64,000 nt of DNA from Polyangia bacterium. Lineage in GTDB: Bacteria > Myxococcota_A > Polyangia > Nannocystales > Nannocystaceae. Below are positions 26,140-35,483 of the stretch, piece by piece. The stretch spans positions 62,001-126,000 of the forward strand of contig JAUIKS010000010.1 of NCBI GenBank assembly GCA_030430565.1, in the 5' to 3' direction. The notes below the pieces were generated by a model. It searched no databases. It was not told where the DNA came from and saw only the letters and a program-made list of their open reading frames with translations. Every line of letters starts with the position of its first letter. Positions within the stretch are counted from its first letter, which is position 1. The position numbers were made by a program, and so were the translations under genes.

Positions 26140-27153
26140 ATGCACAGCACCCGTGAGCCACGTGAATCATCAGAGGTTCGGATCGGGGTCGTCGGGATCC
26201 CCGACGGCTGGTCGACGATCGCGCTGCTCGACGCGGTGGAGCGCCGCACCGGCTTTCGTCACCTCATCGACATGCGCGACGTCGAGGTCGACTTCGCGGG
26301 CGGGCGTGCGCTCAGCCGCGGTCAGGATATCTGCGAGCTCGACGCGATCATCGTCAAGAAGATCGCCAAGACCTACACGCCGTCGGCGATCGATCGCCTC
26401 GAGCTGCTCAGCTACGTCGAGAGCCGCGGGCCGCGGCTGTTCTCGAAGCCCGAGCGCATGATCCCGCTGATCGATCGCGTCTCGGGCACGGTCAAGCTGC
26501 AGCGCGGGGGGATCCCGATGCCGCCGACGGTCGTCACCGAGGACATCGCCCAGGCGATCGCGGTCATCGAGCGCTACGGCGCCTGCGTGCTCAAGCCGCT
26601 GTTCTCGACCAAGGCCCGCGGGATGGAGGTGCTCCATCGGCCCGAGGACGACGCGCAGCGGGCCGCGCTGGTCTCGACGCTCGAGCGCTACAAGCAGACC
26701 TTCGGCCCGGTCCTGTACCTCCAACAATTGCTCGAGCTGCCCGGCCGCGATCTCGGCGTCGTGTTCCTGGGCGGCGAGTACCTGGCGACCTACGCCCGCG
26801 TGAAGCAGGCTGACTCTTGGACCTCGTCGACGGCCGCGGGCGGTCGCTACCAGGCCTACGACCCGCCCGAGGAGATCATCGCGCTCGCCCGGCGGGCCCA
26901 GAGCTTGTTCGAACTCGACTTCACCTGCGTCGACGTCGTCGAGACCGAGGACGGCCCGAAGGTCTTCGAGGTCTCGGCCTTCGGCGGCTTCCGCGGGCTC
27001 AAGGTCGCGTGTGGGATCGACGCGGCCGCGCGCTACGTCGACTACGTACTCAACCAGCTCGCGGCCGGCACGAGCGACGGCTCGCGGACCGAGGCGCAGC
27101 GCGGGGCTCGCCGCCCGCGCGCCGGGCAGGAGGGTGTGCAGGCCCATGCGTGA
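26140..27153 (+). CDS. GAK-system ATP-grasp enzyme (RimK-like)
   Basis: The 337-residue protein is RimK-like: an N-terminal half starting IGVVGIPDGWSTIALLDAVE, then the ATP-grasp core with the lysine strand CVLKPLFSTKARGM, hinge region LYLQQLLELPGRDLGVVF, and metal-binding end CVDVVETEDGPKVFEVSAFG. ATP-grasp enzymes join a carboxylate to an amine or thiol through an acyl phosphate. AGGAG lies seven bases before ATG 26140. It overlaps the HprK-related gene by 8 bases. The substrate of the GAK ligase is unknown. Confidence 0.88.
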   Translation: MHSTREPRESSEVRIGVVGIPDGWSTIALLDAVERRTGFRHLIDMRDVEVDFAGGRALSRGQDICELDAIIVKKIAKTYTPSAIDRLELLSYVESRGPRLFSKPERMIPLIDRVSGTVKLQRGGIPMPPTVVTEDIAQAIAVIERYGACVLKPLFSTKARGMEVLHRPEDDAQRAALVSTLERYKQTFGPVLYLQQLLELPGRDLGVVFLGGEYLATYARVKQADSWTSSTAAGGRYQAYDPPEEIIALARRAQSLFELDFTCVDVVETEDGPKVFEVSAFGGFRGLKVACGIDAAARYVDYVLNQLAAGTSDGSRTEAQRGARRPRAGQEGVQAHA

Positions 27154-28294
27154 CCCGGTCGACCGCCTCGAGGCCGCGTCCGTCGGCGAGATGGCCCGCG
27201 CGCTGCACGAGCAGCTTATGCGCCCAGGTCGGGCGCTGCGGCTGCGCTTCGCCGACGACTTCATCGTCAGCGTCGAGTCCAACGAGCCCGCGCTGCTCGA
27301 GTTCCTCGCCCGCTACTACGGCGAATTCCGTCACGCGCCGGCGGCCGTCTCGCCGCCGACGGTTCGCGTCGTCGCGCTGCAGTCCCACACGCCGCCGATC
27401 GAGTCGATGTTCTTTTCAACACCCTTCACGGTTAGCCCGACGACGAGCCCGCGCGGGCCGAAGGAGTCGTGGCTCGACGTCGAGGGCGGTCGCCTGGTCC
27501 GCAAGCTGCGGACCGGCATGGTCTATCTGTTCGGCGGCGCCGACAACGTGGTGATCGGCGACTGCCTCAAGAACGACAGCCAGGTCATCAATTTTATCAA
27601 TAACCGGCTGATCCAGGCGCGCCTGGATCAGGGGGACATGCTCGGGCACGCCGCGGCGGTGACCCACGCAGGCCGCACGATCATGATCGCGGGCTTCCCC
27701 GGCATGGGGAAGTCGACGCTCGCGCTCAAGATCATGGCGCGCGCGGACGTCTCGTTCGTCAGCAATGATCGCGTCATGTTTCAGCATGACGCGGCGGGGA
27801 CCCTGCGCGCCTACGGCTTGCCCAAGCACCCGCGGGTCAACCCGGGCACGATCCTGCACAACGAGCGTCTGCAGTGGCTGTTCAGCGACGCGGATCGAGC
27901 GCGCTTCGGCGCCATGGATTCGGGCGAGCTGTGGGATCTCGAGCTGAAGTACGACGGGATGATCGATCGCTCCTTCGGCCCGCGTCGCTTCCAGCTCGAG
28001 GCGCCGCTGACCGCGGTGGTCCTGCTGAACTGGCGACGTGACGCGCCCGGCTCGGTCGACATTACCGAGATCGACCCCGCGGCCCGGCGCGAGCTGCTGC
28101 CGGCGCTGATGAAGTCACCGGGCATCTTCTATCAGCCACCTGGCGGCGGTCGGGCGACGGTCGCCTCGGAGGACGAGTACATCGCCGGCCTCGCGGGCGC
28201 GCGGGTCTACGAGTTCGCCGGCGCGGTCGACTTTGACGCCGCGGCCGAGGTCTGCGCGGGGTACCTGCTGGAGGGCGCGGCGCTCGATGGCTGA
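27146..28294 (+). CDS. HprK-related kinase (GAK system)
   Basis: The 382-residue protein has a P-loop GFPGMGKST at residues 183-191, followed by SNDRVMFQHD, the counterpart of the HPr kinase Walker B region. An N-terminal domain of about 150 residues precedes it. HPr kinase/phosphorylase phosphorylates a serine of the PTS protein HPr; no HPr or PTS gene is in this window, so a different protein substrate is likely. ATG 27146 lies within the end of the ATP-grasp gene (8 base overlap) and the stop overlaps the CofD-like start by 8 bases, giving tight coupling. Confidence 0.85.
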   Translation: MRDPVDRLEAASVGEMARALHEQLMRPGRALRLRFADDFIVSVESNEPALLEFLARYYGEFRHAPAAVSPPTVRVVALQSHTPPIESMFFSTPFTVSPTTSPRGPKESWLDVEGGRLVRKLRTGMVYLFGGADNVVIGDCLKNDSQVINFINNRLIQARLDQGDMLGHAAAVTHAGRTIMIAGFPGMGKSTLALKIMARADVSFVSNDRVMFQHDAAGTLRAYGLPKHPRVNPGTILHNERLQWLFSDADRARFGAMDSGELWDLELKYDGMIDRSFGPRRFQLEAPLTAVVLLNWRRDAPGSVDITEIDPAARRELLPALMKSPGIFYQPPGGGRATVASEDEYIAGLAGARVYEFAGAVDFDAAAEVCAGYLLEGAALDG

Positions 28295-29552
28295 GCCCGT
28301 CAGCAACGTCACCGAGCTCGCGCGGGCGCGGGCGCCCGTCGCGGAGGCGACGCGAGCGGCGACCGCGGTCGCCCGGATCACGCACACGCGCCGCGTCCCC
28401 GACAGCCTGCGGCTCGCTCGCTACACGCGCGCGCCGGAGCTCGGGCCGCAGATCCTGTTCTTCAGCGGCGGCACGGCGCTGCGCGGCACCAGCCGCACGC
28501 TGACCCGCTACACGCACAACTCGGTGCACCTGATCACGCCCTTCGACTCGGGCGGCAGCTCGGCGAAGCTGCGCGAGGCGTTCCCGATGATCGCGGTCGG
28601 CGACCTGCGCAACCGGCTGATGGCGCTCGCCGACACCGAGCTGCAGGGCCAGCCCGAGGTCTACCGGCTGTTTCGTTACCGCTTCTCAGAGCAGGCGGAG
28701 AACGACGCGCTGCGCCAGCGTCTGCTCGACATGGCCCTCGGGACCGATCGCCTCGTGCGCGCGATCCCGGGCCCGCTGCGCACGCTGATCCGCAGCCAGC
28801 TGCGGATCTTCTGCGAGCACATGCCGCTGAGCTTTGACCTGCGCGGCGCGAGCATCGGCAACCTGATCCTCGCCGGCGGCTACATCCACAACGACCGCAA
28901 CATCGACGCGGTCATCTTCCTGTTCTCCAAGCTGGTCGCGGTGCGCGGGGTCGTGCGCCCGGTCGTCAACGCGAACCTCCATCTCGCGGCCGAGCTGGCC
29001 GACGGTCACGTCGTCGTCGGTCAGCACAACCTCACGAGCAAGACGCAGCCGATCGGCGCGCCGATCAAGGCGCTGCAGCTCTCGTCGACGCGCGCCTCGT
29101 TGACGCCGGCCCGGACCGCGATCGACCGCCGCACCGAGGAGCTGATCGCCGGCGCCGAGCTCGTCGTGTTCCCGATCGGCAGCTTCTACACGAGCGTGCT
29201 GGCGTGCCTGCTCCCCGAGGGGGTCGGCCGCGCGATCGCGTCTGCGGGCTGTCCCAAGGTCTATGTCCCGAATTGCGGGCGCGACCCGGAGCAGATCGGG
29301 ATGTCGCTGGCCGACTCGGTCGAGGCGCTGCTAGCCCAGCTGCGCCGCGATCTCGACGAGGATGTCCCTATCGACAGGCTGCTCAATTTCGTGGTCGTCG
29401 ACAGCGAGCGCGGCTCGTACAAGGGGACGCTGGACATCGAGCGCGTTGAGGCGATGGGCGTGCGCGTGCTCGATGTCCCGCTCGTGACCAAGAACTCGAC
29501 GCCGCTGCTGGACGCCGAGCACCTGGTCGAGCTGCTGCTCTCGCTGGTCTAG
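28287..29552 (+). CDS. CofD-like protein of the GAK system
   Basis: The 421-residue protein follows the CofD/YvcK fold pattern: ILFFSGGTALRG (GGT near residues 61-63), LITPFDSGGSS, GDLRNRL (about 105-111), GNLILAGGY, DGHVVVGQHNLTS and LVVFPIGSFYTSVLACLLPEG. CofD transfers a phospholactyl group to the F420 precursor; YvcK homologues bind UDP-sugars and influence cell-wall precursor flow. Which activity applies to the GAK branch is not established. No F420 biosynthesis gene is nearby. It ends the plus arm, and the repeat region begins a few bases later. Confidence 0.85.
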   Translation: MAEPVSNVTELARARAPVAEATRAATAVARITHTRRVPDSLRLARYTRAPELGPQILFFSGGTALRGTSRTLTRYTHNSVHLITPFDSGGSSAKLREAFPMIAVGDLRNRLMALADTELQGQPEVYRLFRYRFSEQAENDALRQRLLDMALGTDRLVRAIPGPLRTLIRSQLRIFCEHMPLSFDLRGASIGNLILAGGYIHNDRNIDAVIFLFSKLVAVRGVVRPVVNANLHLAAELADGHVVVGQHNLTSKTQPIGAPIKALQLSSTRASLTPARTAIDRRTEELIAGAELVVFPIGSFYTSVLACLLPEGVGRAIASAGCPKVYVPNCGRDPEQIGMSLADSVEALLAQLRRDLDEDVPIDRLLNFVVVDSERGSYKGTLDIERVEAMGVRVLDVPLVTKNSTPLLDAEHLVELLLSLV

Positions 29553-29556
29553 AGTT

Positions 29557-29756
29557 CAAGCGCGGGCGCGATGGCTCGTGGTCTTTCGGGCGTTCGCGAC
29601 TCGCGGGCGCCGGGTCGCTGCTTAACGCCAGGGGACCCTCCGTCTTCCGGGCGGCGAGCGTCTGGACGAGCTCAAGCGGACGAACGCCTCCGCGCTCGCC
29701 GTCCTCAGACGGCCCCTCCCTGGCTCGCGCGCGACCCTTGAGCTTCGATGTGAGAC
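29557..29756 (+). repeat. dispersed intergenic repeat, copy B (first of a tandem pair)
   Basis: The first 118 bases (29557-29674) are repeated without a mismatch at 29807-29924, exactly 250 bp later. The part from about 29615 on matches copies A and D (CGCTGCTTAACGCCAG, CTTCCGGGCGGCGAGCGTCTGG, CGCTCGCCGTCCTCAGAC, CCCTTGAGCTTCGATG). It retains both arms of the CGGCGAGCG/CGCTCGCCG stem. It starts only five bases after the CofD-like stop. With copy C it fills most of the 695 bp gap before the convergent PDZ gene; 30017-30247 has no feature I can name. Confidence 0.9.
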
Positions 29757-29806
29757 CACCCCGTGGCGTTGCCCTGCGTCCCGCAACTTCGATGATTCAG
29801 TTCAAT

Positions 29807-30016
29807 CAAGCGCGGGCGCGATGGCTCGTGGTCTTTCGGGCGTTCGCGACTCGCGGGCGCCGGGTCGCTGCTTAACGCCAGGGGACCCTCCGTCTTCCGG
29901 GCGGCGAGCGTCTGGACGAGCTCACGCGGACGAAGGCCTCCCTGGCTCGCGCGCGACCCTTGAGCTTCGGCGCGAGACCGACCCTTAGCGCAGCGCCCTT
30001 GAGCTTCGGTGAGACA
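29807..30016 (+). repeat. dispersed intergenic repeat, copy C (second of the tandem pair)
   Basis: After 118 bases identical to copy B, this copy lacks 28 bases (gcgctcgccg through ctcc in B) that lie between two CCTCC words in B. The loss removes the right arm of the conserved hairpin. It ends with two tails of the type CCCTTGAGCTTCGG, at about 29957 and 29996. Confidence 0.9.
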
Positions 30017-30247
30017 CGAGCTCGAGAGGGCTGCCGCCTAAATCACGCGGACGAGCCTGGCGAGCGGGGTCGCGCGCTCAAATTATGAGTCCCGCGCAGA
30101 TCTTCGAACGGCAGGCGACCCCGTGGGTCTGGTTGACCTACGGAGTCGCCGTGACGTGACTTGACTGGAGGCCCAAAGCCGCCACCCCGCGCGATAGACC
30201 GCGTCCCGAAGGAGCTGCGGGGCGACTGGCGGTGGTCTGGGACTGGA

Positions 30248-30703
30248 TCAGCGGCGGATGTGGATGAGCTTGCGCTCGAGGGTCACGGTCTCGTGACCGG
30301 TGCAGGGGTACGCGACCTCGACCTTGACCGAGGTGCCCTCGGGGCCGCGGAGCGCCATGGCCCAGGCCTCGAGCGACTGCGGGTGCTGACCGTCGACGCT
30401 GATGAGGGTCGCGCCCTCACGGATGACGCCGTTGGCGGGACCGTTGGGGAGGACGTGACGGATGACGACTGAGTCGGCCCCGCGCTGCTGGATGACCGCC
30501 CCGACGCCGCTGTACGTGTACCCGCGCTCAACGTGGCGCGCCTGCTGGGCCGCGCTGCAATCGGTGTCAGCGAGGCGGAACATGATGGCGGCGGAGGTGG
30601 CCATCGAACCCGCAAGGACGATCGCGCCGAGGACGATGCCCCGCGCGGTACGCCAGCGGGCGAGGGAGGAAGCGGTCGTGGTGTCGTGCTGATTCGAACG
30701 CAT
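30248..30703 (-). CDS. membrane-anchored PDZ-domain protein
   Basis: The 151-residue protein has one membrane helix (about residues 20-45) and a C-terminal PDZ-like domain: SGVGAVIQQ, SVVIRHVLPNGPANGVIREGATLISVDG, then LEAWAMALRGPEGTSVKV. PDZ domains in bacterial periplasmic proteins bind peptide C-termini. AGGAG lies eight bases before the ATG at 30703. No protease domain is present. It probably stands alone as an adaptor or general-secretion GspC-like piece, which cannot be decided here. Confidence 0.75.
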   Translation of the reverse strand: MRSNQHDTTTASSLARWRTARGIVLGAIVLAGSMATSAAIMFRLADTDCSAAQQARHVERGYTYSGVGAVIQQRGADSVVIRHVLPNGPANGVIREGATLISVDGQHPQSLEAWAMALRGPEGTSVKVEVAYPCTGHETVTLERKLIHIRR

Positions 30704-31037
30704 GCCTTGGCTCTCCTGTAAGTGACAGACCTCATTGAGTTTCCCATAGGTGGCTCGGGCTCGCCACCCTGCGCAGTTGGCGATTGCGGGGTGTGTGCGC
30801 TGGCGCAGCGTGAGCGAGGATCGGGGGGAGGTTCGCAGGAAGTTCGCGCTGCGGTGAAACCTTCGCGCAGCTCGGGCGGTCGGGCGCGGACCGGTATCGC
30901 GAAATGTACTGTCCTGTGGTCGGCTTGCATCAGCCCCGGCGGCGGTCGGAGCGGTGTCGAGCGAACGGCGCGGGCTCCCGCGAGATTGTCCTGATTTCTT
31001 TTCAAGCGGCGAGAAACCGGGCTATAGGGTGCCTTGC
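30704..31037. other. gap between divergent PDZ and SGNH genes
   Basis: This 334 bp stretch contains the divergent start regions of the two flanking genes. I see no repeat copy, no convincing hairpin and no conserved small reading frame in it. Confidence 0.4.
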
Positions 31038-32075
31038 ATGTCATCGCTCGTTGCCCGCGCTTCGTCGTCCCGACTCGTCGGCGTCACCTGTGGCGTTCAA
31101 AAATGTCCATGGCCCCGCGCGATCGCGACGCTCGCGATGGGGGCGATGCTCGCGTTAGCGCCGGGCTGCACCGCCGATAAACACAGCGCGACTTCGGGCT
31201 CGGCCGCGCAGCCGCAGGTGCCCAAGGCCACGGCGCTCGCCGCCGAGGTCGCGCCCGAGCAGCCGGCCGAGGCGGAGGGCGCGTCCGCGTCGGACGAGGG
31301 CGCGCAGGCGATCGCGCCGAGCGCCGAGGCGGAGGGCGCGGCCGCGAGCGCCGCCACCCCCGACGCGGAGGCGGAGGGCGAGGAGGCGGCTGGCGAAGAG
31401 GCGGCGCTCGAGCTGCCGAGGCGGGTGTTGATCCTCGGGGACAGCCTGGCCGCGACCGGCTTCGGCGCGCTGCTCGAGAAGCAGCTCGACGCCCACCCCG
31501 ACATCAAGTGTTTTCGAAAGGCCAAGAGCGCGACCGGCCTCGCGCGGCCTGACTTCTACGACTGGATGGCCGAGGGCAAGCGCCAGATCGCGGCCCGCGA
31601 TCCCCATCTCGTGGTCGTGATCCTCGGCGGGAATGACGGTCAGGACCTGACGAACAAGTCGGGTAAGGGCAAGCGCGTCCACTGGAAGACCGACGAGTGG
31701 GATGACGCCTACGCCGGGCGCATGAGCGCCTTCCTCGAAGAGATCGCCGGCGAGGATCGCCAGGTGCTGTGGCTCGGGCTCCCGCGGATGGGGATGCGCA
31801 GCTTCGAGAAGAAGCTCGAGCTGATCCGCAGCGTGCAGGAGTCCGCGGTGCGCGAGAAGCTCGGCGAGCGCGGGGAGTACCTCGACACCACCGGCATGAC
31901 CTCGGACGAGAACGGGGCCCTGCTCAAGCGCGCGGACGTGGGTAAGAAGAAGAATCAGTCGCTGCGCGCCGACGACGGGATCCACTTCACGATGGCGGGC
32001 AGCCAGTACTTCGCGGATCGCGTGTACCCCGAGGTCGTGCGCGTGCTCGGGGTCAAGGACGCGCCGGCCGACTAG
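31038..32075 (+). CDS. SGNH-hydrolase-like lipoprotein (DUF459 type)
   Basis: The 345-residue product has a signal sequence ending ALAPGC (lipobox), an Ala/Glu-rich linker of about 90 residues (AEAEGASASDEG type), and then an SGNH domain: LILGDSLAATGFG (block I), VVILGGNDGQD (block III) and DDGIHFTMAGSQYFAD (DxxH, block V). Such periplasmic proteins act in O-acetylation or deacetylation of cell-surface glycans. ATG 31038 is chosen because the longer frame upstream spoils the signal peptide. Next gene downstream is also a cell-wall enzyme. Confidence 0.78.
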   Translation: MSSLVARASSSRLVGVTCGVQKCPWPRAIATLAMGAMLALAPGCTADKHSATSGSAAQPQVPKATALAAEVAPEQPAEAEGASASDEGAQAIAPSAEAEGAAASAATPDAEAEGEEAAGEEAALELPRRVLILGDSLAATGFGALLEKQLDAHPDIKCFRKAKSATGLARPDFYDWMAEGKRQIAARDPHLVVVILGGNDGQDLTNKSGKGKRVHWKTDEWDDAYAGRMSAFLEEIAGEDRQVLWLGLPRMGMRSFEKKLELIRSVQESAVREKLGERGEYLDTTGMTSDENGALLKRADVGKKKNQSLRADDGIHFTMAGSQYFADRVYPEVVRVLGVKDAPAD

Positions 32076-32297
32076 GTCATCTCGTTCGTCGTGGGGTCAT
32101 CGTGGGCTCGGTCGGCCCTCTGGCCTGGAAAAACGCGATGCAGCTCCGTCCAACAGCGGGACGACGGGAATACCGACGCGCGGTCGCGCGTTGTCAGCAG
32201 TCGCGTCCGCGCGACCGGCCGGTCGGTTCATCGCTGGATCCACTGTGATCCAGCTCGGGCGACCCTTCGGCCCTCGACGAGCGACACTCCACCCATC

Positions 32298-33917
32298 ATG
32301 ATGCGACGGCGGGCAGCGGAGGTTTTTTTCAAGGGGCGCAGGAGCTGCTCCTCGGGGGGATCTGCTCGCCTCGCCGCCCTGGCCGCTGCCCTGCTCGTCG
32401 GGATCGCGCCGGTCGCCGGCTGTATCTCGGCGCCCGTGCCGACGGCGACGAGCCTGCCGACCAACGCCCAGCCGGCGCCGAGCGAGGTCGAGCCGAGCAC
32501 CACCGCGAGCGAGCCCGCGCCGCCGACCGACTCGGCGGCGGACACCGAGGAGGAGCTCATCGAGGACGAGCTGTTCGAAGACTCCGCGACCGAGGGAGAG
32601 GGAGAGCCGGCGGTCGCGACCGAGACCTCCGGCGATCTCGACCCCGAGCAAGCGCTCGCCAAGGTCGAGGCCGAGCTGCGAGCCGAGGGCGCGCTGCCGG
32701 ATGGCGAGGACGCGAGCTTCGGTGATCCCGATGATCCCGATGATCCCGATGATTCTGATGATGGTGTGGGGGACATCCCGGACCCGGACGCCGACGCGGC
32801 CGCCGCCGAGGAGGCGAAGAAGGCCGAGGAGGCGAAGAAGGCCGAGGAGGCGAAGAAAGCCGAGAAGCCCAAGCGCGTCTGGGTCAAGCACAGGATCATC
32901 CGCGGCGAGACCAAGCAGTCGATCGCCCAGCGCTACGACGTGAGCGTCAAGGCGCTGATCCGCTGGAACAAGAAGTCGCTGGGCGCGGACGGTAAGAAGT
33001 ATCTCCGCGCGGGTCGGACCTTAAAGGTCTACGCCTTCGACCCGCCGCCGCAGCGCGTGGAGATCCAGGCGCAGATTCGAAAGGGCGACAATTGGATCAA
33101 GTTCGCCCGTCGGCACGATGTGGAGGAAAAAGACCTCCGCAAGTGGAACCCCAAGGCGAAGATGATCGCCGGCAAGTCGCTGAAGGTCTGGGTCGAGCCC
33201 TCCGGCAGCCGCAAGAACGCGGGCGGCGGGGGCGATGAGGTCGAAGGGGCAGGTGATGCTGCGGCCAGCGCCTCCGCCAATTCCGAGAAAGATCTCGCGC
33301 GCAAGCTCGCGCGCATCAAGGTCCGCTCGAGCGGCGTCAGCGTCGGCAAGCCGAACAAGGGCTACCTGATCAACGGCGTCTCGGTCCCGACCAAGGGCGG
33401 CGTGCTCTCCTGCCGACGGCCCGAGTACTGCTACGGCTCGAGCAAGACGATCAAGCAGCTGATGGTCGCGGCGGTGAAGTTCAAGCACCGCTCGGGCTAC
33501 GAGAAGCCCGTGGTCGTCGGCGCGGTCAGCAAGCGCAAGGGCGGGCGCTTCCGTCCGCATCGCTCTCACCAGAGCGGTCGCGACATCGACGTCCGGCTGC
33601 CGGTGCGCTCCGGGATCAAGGGCGCCGAGCCGCGCTCCACCGGCGACATCGACTGGAACCTCTCATGGAAGCTGGTCCACGCCTTCCTCGAGTCTGGGGA
33701 GGTCCAGTACATCTTCCTCAGCTACAAGCTCCAGCGACGGCTGTACAAAGCGGCGCGAGCGGCGGGCGCGAGTAAAGAGGAGCTGTCCAAGTGGATCCAG
33801 TGGCCGCACAAGCCGAACACGAACTTCGGGATCGTCCGGCACGCCAAGGGCCACGACCGGCACATCCACGTGCGGATCAAGTGCGGCAAGCGTGACCGCA
33901 AGTGCGGCGGGCGCTAG
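32298..33917 (+). CDS. lipoprotein with two LysM domains and a MepA-like (M74) murein endopeptidase
   Basis: The 539-residue protein has a lipobox (VAGC), an acidic linker including DDPDDPDDSDD and three AKKAEE repeats, and two LysM-like repeats (HRIIRGETKQSIAQRYDVS; QIRKGDNWIKFARRHDVE). The C-terminal 200 residues match penicillin-insensitive murein endopeptidases: GGVLSCRRPEYCYG, RPHRSHQSGRDIDVRLPV and HDRHIHVRIKC with the metal-binding histidines. It should cut D-Ala-mDAP crosslinks in peptidoglycan. ATG 32298 or 32301 is chosen; upstream frame is non-coding in appearance. LysM fusion with MepA is unlike the single-domain enterobacterial enzyme. Confidence 0.83.
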   Translation: MMRRRAAEVFFKGRRSCSSGGSARLAALAAALLVGIAPVAGCISAPVPTATSLPTNAQPAPSEVEPSTTASEPAPPTDSAADTEEELIEDELFEDSATEGEGEPAVATETSGDLDPEQALAKVEAELRAEGALPDGEDASFGDPDDPDDPDDSDDGVGDIPDPDADAAAAEEAKKAEEAKKAEEAKKAEKPKRVWVKHRIIRGETKQSIAQRYDVSVKALIRWNKKSLGADGKKYLRAGRTLKVYAFDPPPQRVEIQAQIRKGDNWIKFARRHDVEEKDLRKWNPKAKMIAGKSLKVWVEPSGSRKNAGGGGDEVEGAGDAAASASANSEKDLARKLARIKVRSSGVSVGKPNKGYLINGVSVPTKGGVLSCRRPEYCYGSSKTIKQLMVAAVKFKHRSGYEKPVVVGAVSKRKGGRFRPHRSHQSGRDIDVRLPVRSGIKGAEPRSTGDIDWNLSWKLVHAFLESGEVQYIFLSYKLQRRLYKAARAAGASKEELSKWIQWPHKPNTNFGIVRHAKGHDRHIHVRIKCGKRDRKCGGR

Positions 33918-33923
33918 CCCGCC
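33906..33923 (+). terminator. hairpin over the stop codon of the MepA-like gene
   Basis: GGCGGGC and GCCCGCC form a 7 bp stem with loop GCTA, overlapping the TAG stop. There is no T run after it, so terminator function is only probable. Confidence 0.4.
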
Positions 33924-34070
33924 CGCGCCGCCCCGCGACGCCCAGCCGAGGCCGCGGTCAGCATTCAGCGCGCGCGGAATCGCGCGGTTGCGCGCACAAT
34001 CGGCGGCGACGGCTGACACAAACCGGCTCGAACGCTTGTCTGTATCGGTGAGGGGCGTTCTACGTCCGAG

Positions 34071-34181
34071 GAAATTTAATTTAAATTACAAAACCTGAAA
34101 CCAAATAATATTTATATTAATTATTTAAGAATTAATAAGTAACTAAGTTTTAATACTTGTTTAAGTTTTAAAATCTATTTA
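34071..34181. other. extremely AT-rich island
   Basis: Bases 34071-34180 contain 15 G or C out of 110 (about 14 percent) in a region otherwise very GC-rich. It contains near-palindromic runs (AATTTAATTTAAATT), stretches such as TTTATATTAATTATTTAAG, and AAGTTTTAA twice (34145, 34163). It lies in the 440 bp gap between the MepA-like gene and the second Cys-rich lipoprotein. No reading frame of note crosses it; the rest of the gap shows nothing I can name. Confidence 0.95.
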
Positions 34182-34357
34182 CGATCGGCTCGGAGTCATC
34201 CACGACGACACGTTCGTCTGCCGCCGCGCTCCTCCAGGGACCTGGAGCGTCTGTCGGCGGGCGTCCTGTCGGATCACGGACCGAGCAGCGGCGGGTCTTC
34301 CGGGGACCGACCGAGGCGTGATCTGACGAGATGCGCCCCGGGATCGCGAGGATACTC

Positions 34358-35323
<966 letters not shown>

Positions 35324-35340
35324 CGTCTGGGTGACAAGCT

Positions 35341-35371
35341 CGGGCGGCGCGCTGTGTCGGCGCGCCGCCCG
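35341..35371 (+). terminator. strong hairpin terminator after the Cys-rich lipoprotein
   Basis: A perfect 12 bp GC-rich stem (CGGGCGGCGCGC with GCGCGCCGCCCG) surrounds a 7 base loop, 18 bases after the stop codon. No T run follows. Confidence 0.65.
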
Positions 35372-35483
35372 GCGAGCGCTCGCGCGGAATCGTCTGACGA
35401 GTCGCGCGGGCGACCCTTCTCACGCGTGCTGCGGGCGTCAGCCGGTCCCGCGCGCGCGCGCGTCGGGCTACCGTGCCGGCGCT

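Noticed and set aside
34071..34181. AT-rich island as a prophage or integration site
   Set aside because: No integrase, tRNA gene or flanking duplication is visible, and the flanking genes are ordinary chromosomal ones.
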